This document shows positions 28,901-39,853 of a stretch of DNA of 64,000 nucleotides, in pieces. This DNA comes from Phytoseiulus persimilis. Taxonomy: Eukaryota > Arthropoda > Arachnida > Mesostigmata > Phytoseiidae. The stretch lies in NCBI GenBank assembly GCA_037576195.1, contig CM075104.1:8562775-8626774 (forward strand). Direction: 5' to 3'. The translations under genes and the position numbers were made by a program. The notes under the pieces were generated by a model. The model saw only the letters and a program-made list of their open reading frames with translations. It did no database searches and was not told the DNA's origin. Numbering within the stretch: the stretch's first letter is position 1; every line of letters starts with the position of its first letter.

Positions 28901-30298
28901 ATGGCGACAACCACACTCGAACCCCAACTGGAAGGCCCAAGGGACCCCAACAAATTTCGACCCGTCATCAACTTGAAACAATTGAACGATCACCTTCCGG
29001 ACAACAAATTCAAGATGGGAGGATGGATGGAAATCAAGGAAGCCGTATTCGAAAACTGCTTCTTCGCTCGTATTGACCTCCGAGACGCTTTTATTTCGAT
29101 TCCCATCCACGCGACCAGTCAACCGTTTTTAGCTTTCTCATGGCGCACTCTCACGTACGCCTGGGAACGTTTACCGTTTGGCCTGAAGACAAGCCCACGA
29201 GTGTTCACGAAACTCCTCAAGCCAGTCGTTGCCACGCTGCGCCAGGAAGGCATCATCCTCATAGTCTACTTGGACGATTTCTTGTTGATTGTCGACTCAC
29301 CCGCTCGGACCAACGCACAACTCGCACGAACCATCAATCTACTGCAGTCATTAGGCTACGCCATCAATCTCGAAAAGTCGGCTCTCGCTCCCAACCAACA
29401 AATCACATTCCTGGGCTATATCATCGATTCAACCAGCATGCGCCTTTCCGTGCTTTTTGACAAACGCCAACGCATCGAAGAGGATATAATCTCAACCCTC
29501 TCGGCCGACGCGCTGACCCTCAGGAAACTGAGCCGAATATTAGGGAAGCTCAATGCCCTAGCTACGATTGTCCGTTTCAATCGCTACCACTGTTCCTCCA
29601 TCACATCCCTCTTCTCCGACACTACACGCCACACGACAAGCCACAACTCCGCCGTGGCCCTCTCACCGGATACGCGCAACGATCTCTTATGGTGGCTAGA
29701 CAACCTCGATAGGGCTGCGTCCGGCCCCGTCCACCCCCCACTAGACCTCGAGATCACTACGGACAGTTCACTCAACGTCTGGGGCGCCTGGTGCACTGGC
29801 GGCGCAACGGGCGGCGCTTGGAACCACGAAGATTCACGACTCCACATTAACGCCCTGGAACTGAAAGCAATCATCCTAGGAGCTCACGCTCTCGTCGCTG
29901 ATCACCGCGACATCTCCCTCGCATCACGCACGTATAATACCACGGCCGTGCACTGCATAAACAACTTCGGCTCCCTGCGATCAGCTACGCTCAACTCACT
30001 CGCACGCCAACTCTAGGCCTTCGGACGAAATATCTACCTCAAAGCATCTCACATCCCGGGAGCCCACATCCAAGTGGCCGACACGCTATCACGAACAACC
30101 TGGCACCATCACAGCTATTCCCTACATTCTGACATCTTCCGACGATTGGACGCGCAGTACGGCCCTTTCGACATCGACCTCTTCGCCGACTTTTCCAACT
30201 ACAGAGTCCTGACCTACTTCAGTTGGCTGAAGGTCCCGTTTGCATACAGTGTCGACGCGTTTTCTTCCCGCTGGGACTCGTACTCCAACCTGTACTAA
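28901..30298 (+). pseudogene. DIRS-type reverse transcriptase and RNase H
   Basis: RT motifs: KFRPVINLKQLN, ARIDLRDAFISIPI, LPFGLKTSPRVFTK, and the catalytic VYLDD about 120 residues in, then FLGYIIDS. RNase H-like signatures follow: ITTDSSLNVWGAW, INALELKAI and, after an in-frame TAG at about 30014, HIPGAHIQVADTLSR. Next comes the DIRS-specific DIDLFADFSNYRV / DAFSSRWDS segment, up to a stop at 30296-30298. The TAG lies where tryptophan is expected, so it looks like a point mutation. Confidence 0.88.
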
Positions 30299-30399
30299 TC
30301 CCCCCCCTTCGGCCCACACAGCCGTCGTTCCCACGACTCCTACAACGCTGCATTGCACCGCCGCTCCTAATCCCATCCTTCGACGACCTCCTATGGTAC

Positions 30400-30780
30400 C
30401 AGAGAGGCAATCGGCACCCACTTCTATCGGCACGCAAGATACAGCTAGTCATCTGGCGTCTCGCCCCCCTGCAATGTCACACTTTCTGGAGAGCGCTACT
30501 CGACAATCAACGAGATCAGCCTACAACGTCTGCTGGAACAATTGGCTTCATTGGTGCCAGCTACACCGCGCCCCTACCGTTACTGCCTCTCTAAACCAAG
30601 TCTGTAACTTCCCAGCCGACATCGCCATGCGCGGATACTCTTAGTATTCCTCCGTAAACTCCTATCGTTCAACTCTCTCATACCACGTGCCCGCGATAGA
30701 CACGTTCAAAGTGGGATCGCACCCGACAATACGCCGCCTCATGCGCGGTATCTTCAACCTACAGCCGAAACAAAGCAAGT
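30400..30780 (+). pseudogene. Tyrosine recombinase, N-terminal fragment
   Basis: A frame with STRSAYNVCWNNWLHWCQ resembles the SAM-like DNA-binding domain of DIRS recombinases, followed after a stop near 30643 by SYRSTLSYHV and IRRLMRGI segments. The catalytic domain with its R-H-R-Y residues is absent. Confidence 0.65.
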
Positions 30781-31823
30781 GTCTCGTGGAAGACCCTTGT
30801 GGCGTAGAGCGAACCGTATCTGGCAGTTTGTACACCATTTCCGTCGATGATTCTTCAGATCAATGTGTACAGGCTTCGGACCAATCCGAGCGGGTGTCTC
30901 AAGGACTTGCAGAATGCTCAATGTCAGGCACGGATAGCAAGCCATGACGCTGCGGTGATGCCGCTGCTTGCGTCCGATCGTCTGATGAACAGTCGCAATG
31001 CGTCGCATATGTTTCCTTACGAGATGAACATTCTCTTCTAAGACCAACAAATCCGACGCCACTCACACGCTGCTTAGGAATCATTTCGACTCAAAAAGTC
31101 TCGCCTCAGGCCAATAGTGTCAATGTTAATGCCATCCAAGTCGTGGTTTCCCTTCTCGATTTAGACTTCAGAGGGTGAGGGGCAGCTCCAAGCAACGTTT
31201 TTCTTTGCCCGCGCATGCCTTCCCAATCGAGGAAAAGTGGTCCGAGAGTGCGGCCGCGTTCTACGGTTCCGTAAGTAGGCTTGAATTTTCGGGGTCCTTT
31301 CCCGGTACAAGTGGGCTGTCACACTCAAGGTGGACTGTGCGACAGCAGGGTAAGCCTCTTGTGCTCCGCAAGTCGCGAAAACCAAGCTCCTAGAGGTAGA
31401 GGAGCTCGGAAAGTTTTTCCGGCTTCTGAGGAACGACGGGCAGTCTTTCGGCTCCGCAAGCCGCGGAAGTCAGACACCCGTAGGTAAGGGGAGCTTGGAA
31501 AAGTTATCCGACTCCCCTTGGAAACGTAGATCGAATCGTTAGATAGTTTGTTATTCTGTCCTATTGAACTGTAATCTATCTCCTTCTCTCCTTCTCTCCT
31601 ATTTCCATCTCCGTTCCGAGCTAATCTCTCAACTCACTAGAGTATTTTCCTTGTCTCTAGTCACTTAGTCGAGAATATTCAACTCCCACCATTTTGTTGG
31701 GAGCTATCTCGATCCGTTCTAGTCATCAGGTTCTGGATCTAGTCATTTTACACCCCTTTTGGGTAGAAGTTCTCGTCCGTTCCAGTCAGGAGATTTATAT
31801 TTTCCGTACATACTTCATCCCTA
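30781..31823. other. Unassigned; imperfect 90-bp duplication at 31355-31530
   Basis: No gene recognised. CTCCGCAAGTCGCG and CTCCGCAAGCCGCG start two imperfect copies about 90 bases apart, each followed by a GTAG...GGAGCT and TTGGAAAAGTT-like segment. 31500-31800 is pyrimidine-rich sequence that may be a leader for the FLYWCH exon. Confidence 0.35.
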
Positions 31824-32378
31824 TTGGTGAGGAGCCTCGGACTTGTTTTACAATATTTTCGGAACACCTTGAATTCATTTATTTTGAGAAGAAAATGGCC
31901 AACTTTGCACCGAACGTCTTCGAGCACATACCAAGCTTGCGTCACGGGCACGCTGCAGTCTGGTGCGATCGGAGGCGAAGGTACGACACACCGGGTAAAC
32001 AACATGCAAGCTTCTTCCGCCTTCATTTTCCATGTAAGGCGGCGTGGTCCGAATGGGCTTGTCCATTTGAGATGCAAATCGGTGCCATCAGGTTGCGGAG
32101 TCACCGCTCTGATAACGAACACCGGCCAGGCCATTCGAGTACGGGGAGTTCACAATCACTTGCCTGAATTGAATGGTCACGGTCCTGGATTCCGGACAGT
32201 AAGAAGCGACTGGCATACGGAGGCGGAAAATAATCCTCGGAGACCTCCCATGGACGTGATACTCGAGCATCGACGTTTGCTGTCCTTCGAGGCCGCCTGC
32301 CAAGTCGTGCCAACCAGTCAGATGCGTTCCTTCCGCCGCCACGCTATCGCGGGGAGACCACTACAGGTATCGTGTTCG
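31824..32378 (+). pseudogene. FLYWCH zinc-finger fragment of a MULE transposase
   Basis: The frame contains a FLYWCH-like DNA-binding module (an AFIFHVRRRG strand, a Cys pair LRCKS...GCGVTA and a closing GVHNHLPE), followed by about 70 residues typical of the start of Mutator-like transposases. It is cut at 32379 by a Copia LTR. Just before the cut is CAG|GTATCG, which would serve as a splice donor, so the reading could instead continue at 34349. However, that section carries its own HNH end, so two different MULE copies are equally possible. Confidence 0.6.
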
Positions 32379-32710
32379 TGTTGGATATTTGGGCTCACTA
32401 GCTAGTCGGCGAACAGTCTCAATCTGAAAATGGGTTGAAGATCACGGCACAAAATACACAGACAGAGTTTCGGTTAGAAACGTCTAGCTCCTCAGAGCTG
32501 GGCTTTATTAGCTCTGGTATATATACCCAGGGGAAAGTACTGTAACAGGTGGTAAGCAGATCCGAAGCTGGGTCGCCTTCGGATCTGTGTCAAGACATGC
32601 GGATGCAATACTGCGAAGTGTCAGAGGTGAACTTCGTGTTCATCTCCACCTCTGACCGTAATCACTTTGACGGGTTTCAGATACCCGCAATATTGCTGAA
32701 TAATGCATCA
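32379..32710 (-). repeat. Copia-C LTR, copy 1
   Basis: 332 bp running TGTTGGATATTT...AATGCATCA on the plus strand. It shares layout with the LTR at 43816: TGTTGGA end, TTTATT and GGTATATATACC (polyadenylation signal and TATA box on the minus strand), and a pyrimidine-rich sequence immediately inside (the polypurine tract on minus, 32711-32721). Orientation is minus. Confidence 0.82.
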
Positions 32711-32755
32711 TCCCCTTTCAGTTGGAAGCCGAGTGTCGATTACCTAGATTACATC

Positions 32756-33529
32756 CTACATATCACGACTACCTAATATTTGTACTGTACATACATTTAA
32801 TTTTAACCTATGACTATTCGAATTTGGCTGGCTCCATCCATTGGTTAGGAGCGGAATCACTCCTTCCCTCGTATGAAATGACTCGAATCCTACTTCTCTT
32901 TTGAAGAGAAGCTTGAAGAAATCCACACATGCTACTCGGGATGGGAGACCCTCCCATTTGCCCTTTCTACGCTTGAATAGTATCATGGAGTTGATGTGAT
33001 CGATTAACCGCTGGATGATCAACCCTCTTCCGACACACTGAATTGTCTTCTTGAAGTTTCGAGATTCTCCTTCCCATCTTCGTTGGATCGATCTTTCTGA
33101 TGGGAAAACTTCATGGTTCACTGCCATGTAGTGTGACAGTCCATACAGGTACGCGTCGTATCCTGTGAGTGTGTCAGGCCTGAACTCATCTGTGAGTTCA
33201 GCCTCCGCGATCTCGGCGCTGAACCATTCTCTCAATGGTTCTAGCATGTCCTCCACTCTATCGGACAGAGCATTCCGGTCGATGATGTCCCCGATGTTGA
33301 TGTACTGGTCTCCAAGGAATGAATTTGCATTCTTCCCCGACAGGTGGAGTGGTGAGTCAATTTTGCACTCACCCGATTCGCATCGACATGCCATTCTTCC
33401 GTCCAGATTTGTTGCCTCTGGGAGGTTTGCGAAGCGCACCGTCACACTGTTGTAGCGGACGCGATGAGCGATGATGTCTAACTGTGATGGGGCCATTGCA
33501 AAGTTTTTCGTACTGGTCTCTGAGCACAA
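32756..33529 (-). CDS. Unrecognised 257-residue protein of Copia-C
   Basis: Lies just upstream of the 3' LTR in the sense orientation. The sequence has a Cys cluster near residue 48 (CRCESGEC), an acidic helical middle and a basic KRRKGKWEG segment near the end. There is no signal peptide or transmembrane helix, so it is unlike the membrane proteins of Copia-A. Copy 2 at 58033-58755 is about 85-90% identical by eye but diverges at the C-terminus by frameshift. Conservation over most of the length suggests it was a real gene. Function unknown. Confidence 0.65.
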   Translation of the reverse strand: MCSETSTKNFAMAPSQLDIIAHRVRYNSVTVRFANLPEATNLDGRMACRCESGECKIDSPLHLSGKNANSFLGDQYINIGDIIDRNALSDRVEDMLEPLREWFSAEIAEAELTDEFRPDTLTGYDAYLYGLSHYMAVNHEVFPSERSIQRRWEGESRNFKKTIQCVGRGLIIQRLIDHINSMILFKRRKGKWEGLPSRVACVDFFKLLFKREVGFESFHTREGVIPLLTNGWSQPNSNSHRLKLNVCTVQILGSRDM

Positions 33530-33985
33530 GGTTTCACTAGGGGAGATCGACGTCTTGTTACCTTTGAGTTTTTCTTCAGTATGAGCTTGTCTTTGAACTT
33601 TTCTGCTTTATATGAACTGCCCTCTATGGGTCAAAGGCCGGGCTGTGGTGTGCCCCTCGGACGTGTTGTTTAGCTTTTCAAAGCATTCCTTATGTTCTCA
33701 CGAGTGTTCAATACCGCCGAATGGGTATTAACACGAAGCCGCTGTTTTCAATCTCTTCGAAAACAGCATCTTTGTTATTAGAGGCACTCGTATATATGTT
33801 CTCTGTGTTTCCGAGTTCGAGTCGATTGAGTTCTAAGCAGTCGATCCTCTCATCGATATTTTTACAGTGGACTTGTCTTAATAGTCTCGTTTATCGGAAT
33901 TTTAGTCGAGGATTGCTCGTTTTGTTCCAACATTTGAATCCAGACTACTAATCATGACGAACGATTAGAGGGGGAGAGTCTAGAC

Positions 33986-34220
33986 CAGTGGTTCTCAAAC
34001 TCCACTGACCCATCGACCCCCTAGGCGACTTCGTTGAAGTTCATGGACTGCCGTCCCCCAAGGGGTCGACCGTCGACCCTTGATTCACCTACGTGGACGC
34101 CAAGAAGCATGGTCAAATCCACCCCGGCATCACCTCTGTAAACCGGAGATCAGCCACCGATCCCCTGGGGGTCGACCGTCGACCCCCAGGGGTCGATATC
34201 GACCACTTTGAGAACCACTG
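33986..34220. mobile_element. hAT-type MITE with 8-bp target duplication (GTCTAGAC)
   Basis: 235 bp bounded by inverted ends CAGTGGTTCTCAAA...TTTGAGAACCACTG and flanked by GTCTAGAC at 33978-33985 and 34221-34228. Copy 2 of the host repeat (59201-59210) shows the single uninterrupted GTCTAGAC. The 8-bp duplication and the CAG-start termini are hallmarks of hAT elements. It has no coding capacity. The interior holds GGTCGACCGTCGACC palindromes. Confidence 0.93.
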
Positions 34221-34348
34221 GTCTAGACCCTTCGTTCGCCGTTCGCTCGTGAATACTGATCTGGAAAGCGAAGCAGTTCCGAGTTCCGAATAATCTCTTT
34301 CCGGGTGTTTTCGTCGAAAATAATTCGTTTCCCGTCGACGCCCTGCAG

Positions 34349-35884
34349 GTACCAGAATTAACCGCTGTGAGAGAAAAAGGAGAGCACAATCACGCGGGGA
34401 ATGAAACGGAAGTGTTGAGACGGAAAGCCATAAACGGCATGAAGGCAACAACTTTGGCACGTCCTGATCAATCCTGTCGGGAGCTTTATCAGCAAGTCTT
34501 GGCCGAGAATTTCGACGAACTCCAAGATAACCACGATGATGAACAAATAGGAGCCGCACTCCCCACGCTCACCAATGTCCGCACGATTCTCCACAGACAC
34601 AGAGCTTCCGTACGGCCGCGAATACCTCAGAATTTAGTTGCATTGTCGGTCGCAGGAGTCTGGGCGCAAACCGCGTCGGGTCCCAATTTCGTGCTTTTTG
34701 ATGACGGAGGCGCCAACAAAATTATCGGCTTCGGGACGAGCGACTGCCTGCGGTTTCTTACGCAAGCATCAACCGTATATATGGACGGGACGTTTCGCGT
34801 TGTTCCGCCAATCTTCTCACAATCATACACTCTCCATGCGCTATACAAGGGACAAATGATGCCCCTTATATACGTCCTGCTTCCTGACAAAGCCACGGAA
34901 ACTTATATCCGCTTGTTCAATCTGATCCGGCAATGCGCTATAGGTTTGAATCTCGTATTCCAACCTCCCAAGTTCCATCTCGACTTTGAGATTGCCAGCA
35001 TCCGAGCCATACAAGATACGTTCCCGGCAGCCGAGATTGAAGGCTGCAATTTTCACTTTACCCAAGCTCCGTGGCGGGCAGTGCAACGAGGAGTACTGAG
35101 CACTTTCTATGAGAATGACCGAGATGTCAAGCGGTGAGCGTTGGCGACTGCCAGAGACCTCGGTATATTGCAAGCATGAATTTGGATGGATGGAAGGCTC
35201 TGAGCAACCGCCGGATAATCTCGTTGACCATCCTCGACCGCAGGTGCATCAAGAGCATCATGACGTTGAGCCTGGTGCCCTTCAACCGTCTCGACGACGC
35301 TTGGCTTGAGATCGAGGCAGATTCTCCAGGACCAGCGCACGCTGCCCATCTACGGCTCGGTACCTTCAAAGAGTATTTTATAAGCACATGGATGGAAAAT
35401 GCGTCGATTTTCCCACGAGCTTTGTGGAACCATTCCGGGTGAGGCTTGTGATCCCTTTCGACCAATCGACGTCACAATATTTTTATACGCGTCGCATGAA
35501 AGAATCGCGGACCTCTCTGGAATATTCCCTGGTTATCGAAGAAGTGTACTCACTAATTTTGGTTCTCTGGACGCGAGCAACAACACTGGCATTCGGACTA
35601 CAAACCACCTCGAGGGGTGGCACAATTCTCTGAACAAAAGAGTCAAGAGTGCTCATGTGAATATCTTCGAACTCATTATGCACCTCAAGAAGGAAGAAAA
35701 TAACCTCAGGCTGCAACGAGTACTACTTGATGCTGGGAATCCCCCACCTTCTCTGAAGAAAAAATTCGTGAACCTGAACAATCGCCTCAACCTCCTTATG
35801 CACGACTTGAACACCGGGGAAATCGATCTTAGAACATTCATCTTCCAAGCGGCATGTAGTGTCCCCGATGCTTCGCCGACTTGA
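34349..35884 (+). pseudogene. FLYWCH/MULE transposase (Mutator-like), broken
   Basis: Starts after a possible acceptor CTGCAG with the end of a FLYWCH module (REKGEHNH). 34367-35137 contains the catalytic region: YMDGTFRVVPPIF with the first Asp, PLIYVLLP, LDFEIASIRAI, and GCNFHFTQ. After a stop at about 35137 the frame shifts: 35134-35442 continues with IMTLSLVPFNRL, and 35399-35884 ends with IRTTNHLEGWHNSLNK, the C-terminal MULE signature. At least two frame changes make it non-functional as read. Confidence 0.85.
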
Positions 35885-36340
35885 CGAGGTTAGTTCCAGG
35901 AGCCTAAGCATGCCCTCGCAACTTTCGAGATTCGCATGCCGAATAGGAAAAATCAGGGAGAATCACCATCAAAGAGATGTCCTGACCATCGCCAGGCGAG
36001 CGAATGGTTTCTCGGCGTTCGAACGGACCACAGAGCGGTCATATTTCCCAAATAAATTTCTCTCGATGAATATGCCACAGATATCCATTCATGTTCGGTT
36101 TTTTCGTGGTGTAATTGCATTGGGTTGAGGAGGGTTTCATCCTCACAAAATATCGCAGCTTCGGCTCAGGGCTCAGCTGTAGCTCGGAGGGCAAAAAGGC
36201 CGTCGTTCACTCGAACCTTGAGAGAAGCTAAGTCTCGGTTCAAGCGAAGGGTGGTCTTAGCGGTAGTAAGTGACCAATTGTCATTCATCAGACAGGCCAT
36301 CGACACGAGGTTTCGCCTCATTTAGGGCACATAGAGAGCC
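35885..36340. other. Unassigned
   Basis: Short frames only, with no motif or repeat recognised. It may be the 3' part of the MULE element. Confidence 0.4.
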
Positions 36341-36561
36341 TCATGGAGATGTAAAAGAGTTTCTCCATTGGAGCCGTCCACAACAAGCAAGACCTTCACC
36401 AGACGCTTGGAGTTGTTGGTGACCACCGACTTCCACAGTACGGGGACAAGAGTATGCGAGATAATTCCGGAAAAGATCCAACTCATTGCAAATAGTGTGG
36501 GTCGCCCCTGAGTCGATTGACCATACCGAGGAATCGAGATTATTATGCGCAGCAGAGGCAA
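36341..36561 (-). pseudogene. Copia protease fragment
   Basis: The minus strand encodes SVWSIDSGATHTI, the Copia-type aspartic protease active site, then after a one-base shift a segment ending HEALYVP, which matches the end of that domain. Gag is missing: the protease follows an LTR-like sequence almost directly, so this is an internally deleted element. Confidence 0.72.
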
Positions 36562-36835
36562 TGTGGAACACTAGCTCAGTTGACAACAAGAGTGACAACG
36601 CAAGAGACGTGTAGAGTGGAAGGCTCTGTACCACAGTGAAGTTAATTCGAAAAAGAGGGTCCTTATATACCTAGAGGGGGAGCGTGGCTCTCCCATGATT
36701 GGTCTAGAGTCCAGACACCATATGAGTCACATCTTAACATAAGTTGACAGATGGTCTAGTTTGTAGGTCGGAGGGGTTGTAAACCCGACTCCGTACTCTT
36801 GGTTTCATGTGGACTGTCTGTATCAGTCCCTAACA
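36562..36835 (-). repeat. Probable Copia LTR (Copia-D)
   Basis: About 274 bp starting TGTGGAACAC and ending CCCTAACA on the plus strand, with a CTTATATACCT TATA-like box placed as in the other Copia LTRs here. There is no second copy in the window to fix the boundaries. Confidence 0.45.
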
Positions 36836-38394
36836 TCTGCTGTCGGGGTTGGAGTCCCGATTTCTTTGCATTCCCCAGACGTCGTGATCTGGAAGTACTG
36901 TGAGTCATCTGAATGTGTCATGCTCTCAGACGCGAGCGAGATCTGAGCCCGACAGGCTTCAGATTCTGATCTCCAACACCCCCTCTGGCTGTCGAGTCCG
37001 AAGATTTCGCAGCTGAAAAAGTATCAGCTGGATAGTTCCGTAATGTGGTTGAACGTTGAATATCCCCTCTGGCTATGAAGATTGAGGAATCGGTCGAGCT
37101 CAAGTTTTCTTGAGAAAGTCGAGTGATTCCTTTACAGTGATTATTTCAGTTTGGATTGCTCGTGAATCCAAATATTCGCGGTAGTCGGTACACGCTACAA
37201 CCGAGTCGTTCGAGTGGATCATGACCGACGCGGCGCTCAAGGCAGTTTTTGAGTCGAGCGGAGTCGTCAGTCAGTGGATCGAGTGTGCCAGGACGTCGCC
37301 AGGAGGGAGCCCCGAGAGGTGCAGCAGAGGAATCGGTAGTTGACGGAGAGACCCAGAGCAGCCAGGGCCCCCGACCCGTTGTCGGGCAAGGGACCGATCT
37401 TCTTGACATGTGGAGCTGGCTGTTGGGTCTTGTCGACCCGGAGGAGGAGCGCCGTGCAGACCAGCGTAGCGATTTGGATCGCGGAAGATCCTCCAGTGCC
37501 GGAATGGAACGTTTGGCAAGGGAAGCCAGAGGCGTTATCGATCGAGAGCGTCGGGGAACAAGCGCCCGCTACGGACGGCGGTCGACATCCGTCGACTTTT
37601 CCGGAAATCCACGGGAGGGCAGTGTCGCGCGCTCGGGCTCGGAGTCTTGGTCCGAGATGGGCACCTGTGTTTGGTGCCGATGGAGTTTGCTTCTCGTCAT
37701 TCCAGCAGTCCTGTCAGACTCAGCGACACCCGCACTTGCGATGGGCGGAGGAGTCGTGCGGGACAGTTTCGTCTGTCGACCAGTGGACAGGCGACTTTTA
37801 TGATATTCGGTCATGAGTCGTACTTGTGTTCTACTGCGCGAGCAGCGCGTTGAGAAGCCCGAGGAGGTTGTCGTGAGGCCCGGTATGGAAGTGTTTGCTC
37901 TTATAGGTCGTGGGTACGATATGTATATAGAGGTTTGATTCATATCAAATAAACGAGAGGGAAAAAAAATTCCCAGCCGGAATCTCTGTTGTGTTTATTG
38001 ACTCAAGATGAAACGTTCGTGCATATATATGTGAATAACTTAGGAGTTTGATATGGCTATTGTTTATGATTGAGGGCACCTAGCATGCATTACATAGTTG
38101 AAGAGGTTCAGACAGAACCACTGTGACTGCTAGAACTGAACTCCGGCCAGTCTAGTGGTTGAGCGCGTTTCAGCTCAATTTACGTTTTGAGTAGCTGTGT
38201 TTTCAGCTCGTAATTTTTGATAACAACAACAGTTAGTTTATATTCCCTTCGGTATGGCATTGGGTAATTTATGGCGCGTAACTTTACAAACATAGAACCG
38301 CGGACATTATATCGCCGAGTGGAGATAGTGTTGTCCTGCGGATGACGTTCTTAACAGGAGGAGTTGTTTGTCTCTCGTTTACGTGAGTCCCACC
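36836..38394. other. Unassigned; possible decayed Gag-like ORF at 37223-37803
   Basis: An ATG near 37223 starts a short plus-strand frame (WIECARTSPGG), and reading resumes in the frame of 37249-37803. That frame gives a charged, Ser/Gly/Arg-rich protein of about 180 residues, with a competing open frame in the same place. AATAAA occurs on the plus strand near 37947 and on the minus strand near 37996. The composition would fit a Gag, but I cannot support it. GAGGGGGTGTTGG-like sequence on the minus strand near 36975 may be another LTR edge. Confidence 0.25.
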
Positions 38395-39570
38395 TCAGAA
38401 GAATTTCAGTCTGTCATTAACATTCTGAGATAGGTATTCCTTAAGTTTCCTCTTAAAGAGGGGACTCGAGTCGATCTGTCTGAGCTCTGCCGGAAGACAA
38501 TTCCACACCTTCGCCGCCTTGACATGGAAAGAGTTTTGACCCACTCTTGTATTTCTCCTTTCAAGCAAGATTAGTCTTGATCCACTTGCCCGCGTGTTTC
38601 TTTCCGTACCGAGCATCCTTAGACTCAGAACCCTCGGTCCCACTCCAGAATTTGTTCATGCAGAAACTTACAGATCTCATATGTAAGGGTCAGTGGGAGT
38701 TGCAGTACACTGATGCTTCCATGGGTGTTCGCTTCTCCCCTGTTATGGAACATAGCCCGTATTGCCCTTCGTTGAATGGTGTGGAGTTTCTTCAGGTCGC
38801 TTTTCGCCGCCATACACCAGAATCCCGCACAGTAAGTTAGGTTCGAGTGAATGTATGCATTGTAGAGCAATTTTGCTGAGCCATACCCCGTCGTCTTGCA
38901 GAGGGTCTTGCACACGTAGATACCTTTCTGAAGTTTGCTCCTTAGCTGTCTAATGTGCCCAGATGCACTAAGGCATTCATCCACCGTGCAGCCTAAGAAC
39001 ATCGTTTTTGGTACTTTTTCTATCTGCCGGCCGTCCAGTTTCACACATAGTTTCGGCGTAGTTTCTTTTCTGTCCGAGAATATCATGTATTGTGTCTTCT
39101 GAAGGTTGAGTTTCAATCCGTTTGCATGATATTCTCGAGTTCGACATAGTTTTCCGCTTCGTAGATGACACTAGTATCGTCTGCAAATATGTTCACTTCG
39201 CCGCCACACACAGAAGGAAGGTCGTCAATGACCGTGAGAAATCCTAAAGGTCCATAAATACTTCCTTGTGGCACCCCCAGTTTCACAGTCATGAATGGTG
39301 ATTTAGCTCCCTCAATCTCAAGACATTGCTTCCTGTTTGACATGTATGAGTCCAGCAATTTCAGAGCTCGGTCTCCTACTCCGTATGCTTTTGTCTTGGC
39401 CATGATGACGTCTTTTCTCACAGAATCGAAAGCTTTCTTCATGTCGATGAGCAGAGCGCCGCACGCTTTCTTTCTGTCTAAACAGCTTCGGATCTGTTCT
39501 ACTGTTTTGATGACTGCATGCGCTGTACTCCTTCCTTTCCTGTATCCGAACTGGTTTTCAAAATGAGCTT
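38395..39570 (-). pseudogene. 5'-truncated LINE reverse transcriptase (CR1/Jockey-like)
   Basis: Minus strand, in three frames. 39113-39570 has FENQFGYRKGRSTAHAV, LLIDMKKAFDSV, LGVPQGSIYGPLGF and the catalytic NIFADD. 38625-39116 continues with MKLNLQKTQYMIF, FLGCTVDE and the thumb. 38395-38643 ends with SFHVKAAKVWNCLPAELRQ, a CR1/L2-like C-terminus. Frameshifts near 39115 and 38640 inactivate it. The upstream part of RT and the endonuclease are absent. 39570-39700 is unrelated sequence read through in the same frame. Confidence 0.85.
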
Positions 39571-39701
39571 CTTCTGATACGACAGGGTCATCCGCACCAT
39601 TCGGGATTGACGGGCTGTAGACCTCTTCGACTAGATAGTCTGGATTTGCATTTAGGTGACCCGCCGACGCAGGCCGAGTGTTCTCAGGCGCAGGTTCTGT
39701 G

Positions 39702-39853
39702 GAAAGGGTCTCGGCCATTAAGGCTTGGCCATCGGCCCCGCGGATTTTGCACTACTCCAGACAAAACTTGGTCAACTTAAAAGGCTCATATCTCGGCTCC
39801 TAGATGGGTTACAGCGCCGATCGAGTTATTTTTGGAAAGCTGAAGAAGAGAGC
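39702..39853. repeat. Left terminal inverted repeat of DDE-SWIM transposon
   Basis: 152 bp, inverted match to 41709-41849. The transposase ATG at 39804 lies inside it, so the repeat overlaps coding sequence. Both copies stay open over about 45 codons in another frame (GPADFALLQTKLGQLKRLIS), apparently by inheritance of one sequence. Confidence 0.85.

Larger units (their letters stand above)
28156..30780 (+). mobile_element. DIRS-like tyrosine-recombinase retrotransposon, decayed and 3' truncated
   Basis: Order: Gag-like ORF, DIRS-type reverse transcriptase/RNase H, the conserved post-RNase H region, and the start of a tyrosine recombinase. DIRS elements use a tyrosine recombinase instead of integrase and make no target duplication. 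The recombinase is cut off near 30780, and there are in-frame stops at about 30014, 30296 and 30642. I did not identify the terminal or internal complementary repeats. Confidence 0.82.
32379..34232 (-). mobile_element. Copia-C unit, copy 1: 3' LTR plus 257-codon ORF
   Basis: Except for a later MITE, this matches 57604-59214 closely along its length. It starts (plus strand) with a 332-bp LTR, then a polypurine tract (on minus), a 257-codon minus-strand ORF and about 450 bp of leader. Both copies stop at the same place, after GTCTAGACCCTT, although their flanks differ. So it may be a defined insertion unit or a commonly truncated element. GTTCG occurs left of the LTR and again one base after the right end, a possible but unproven target duplication. 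Confidence 0.72.
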
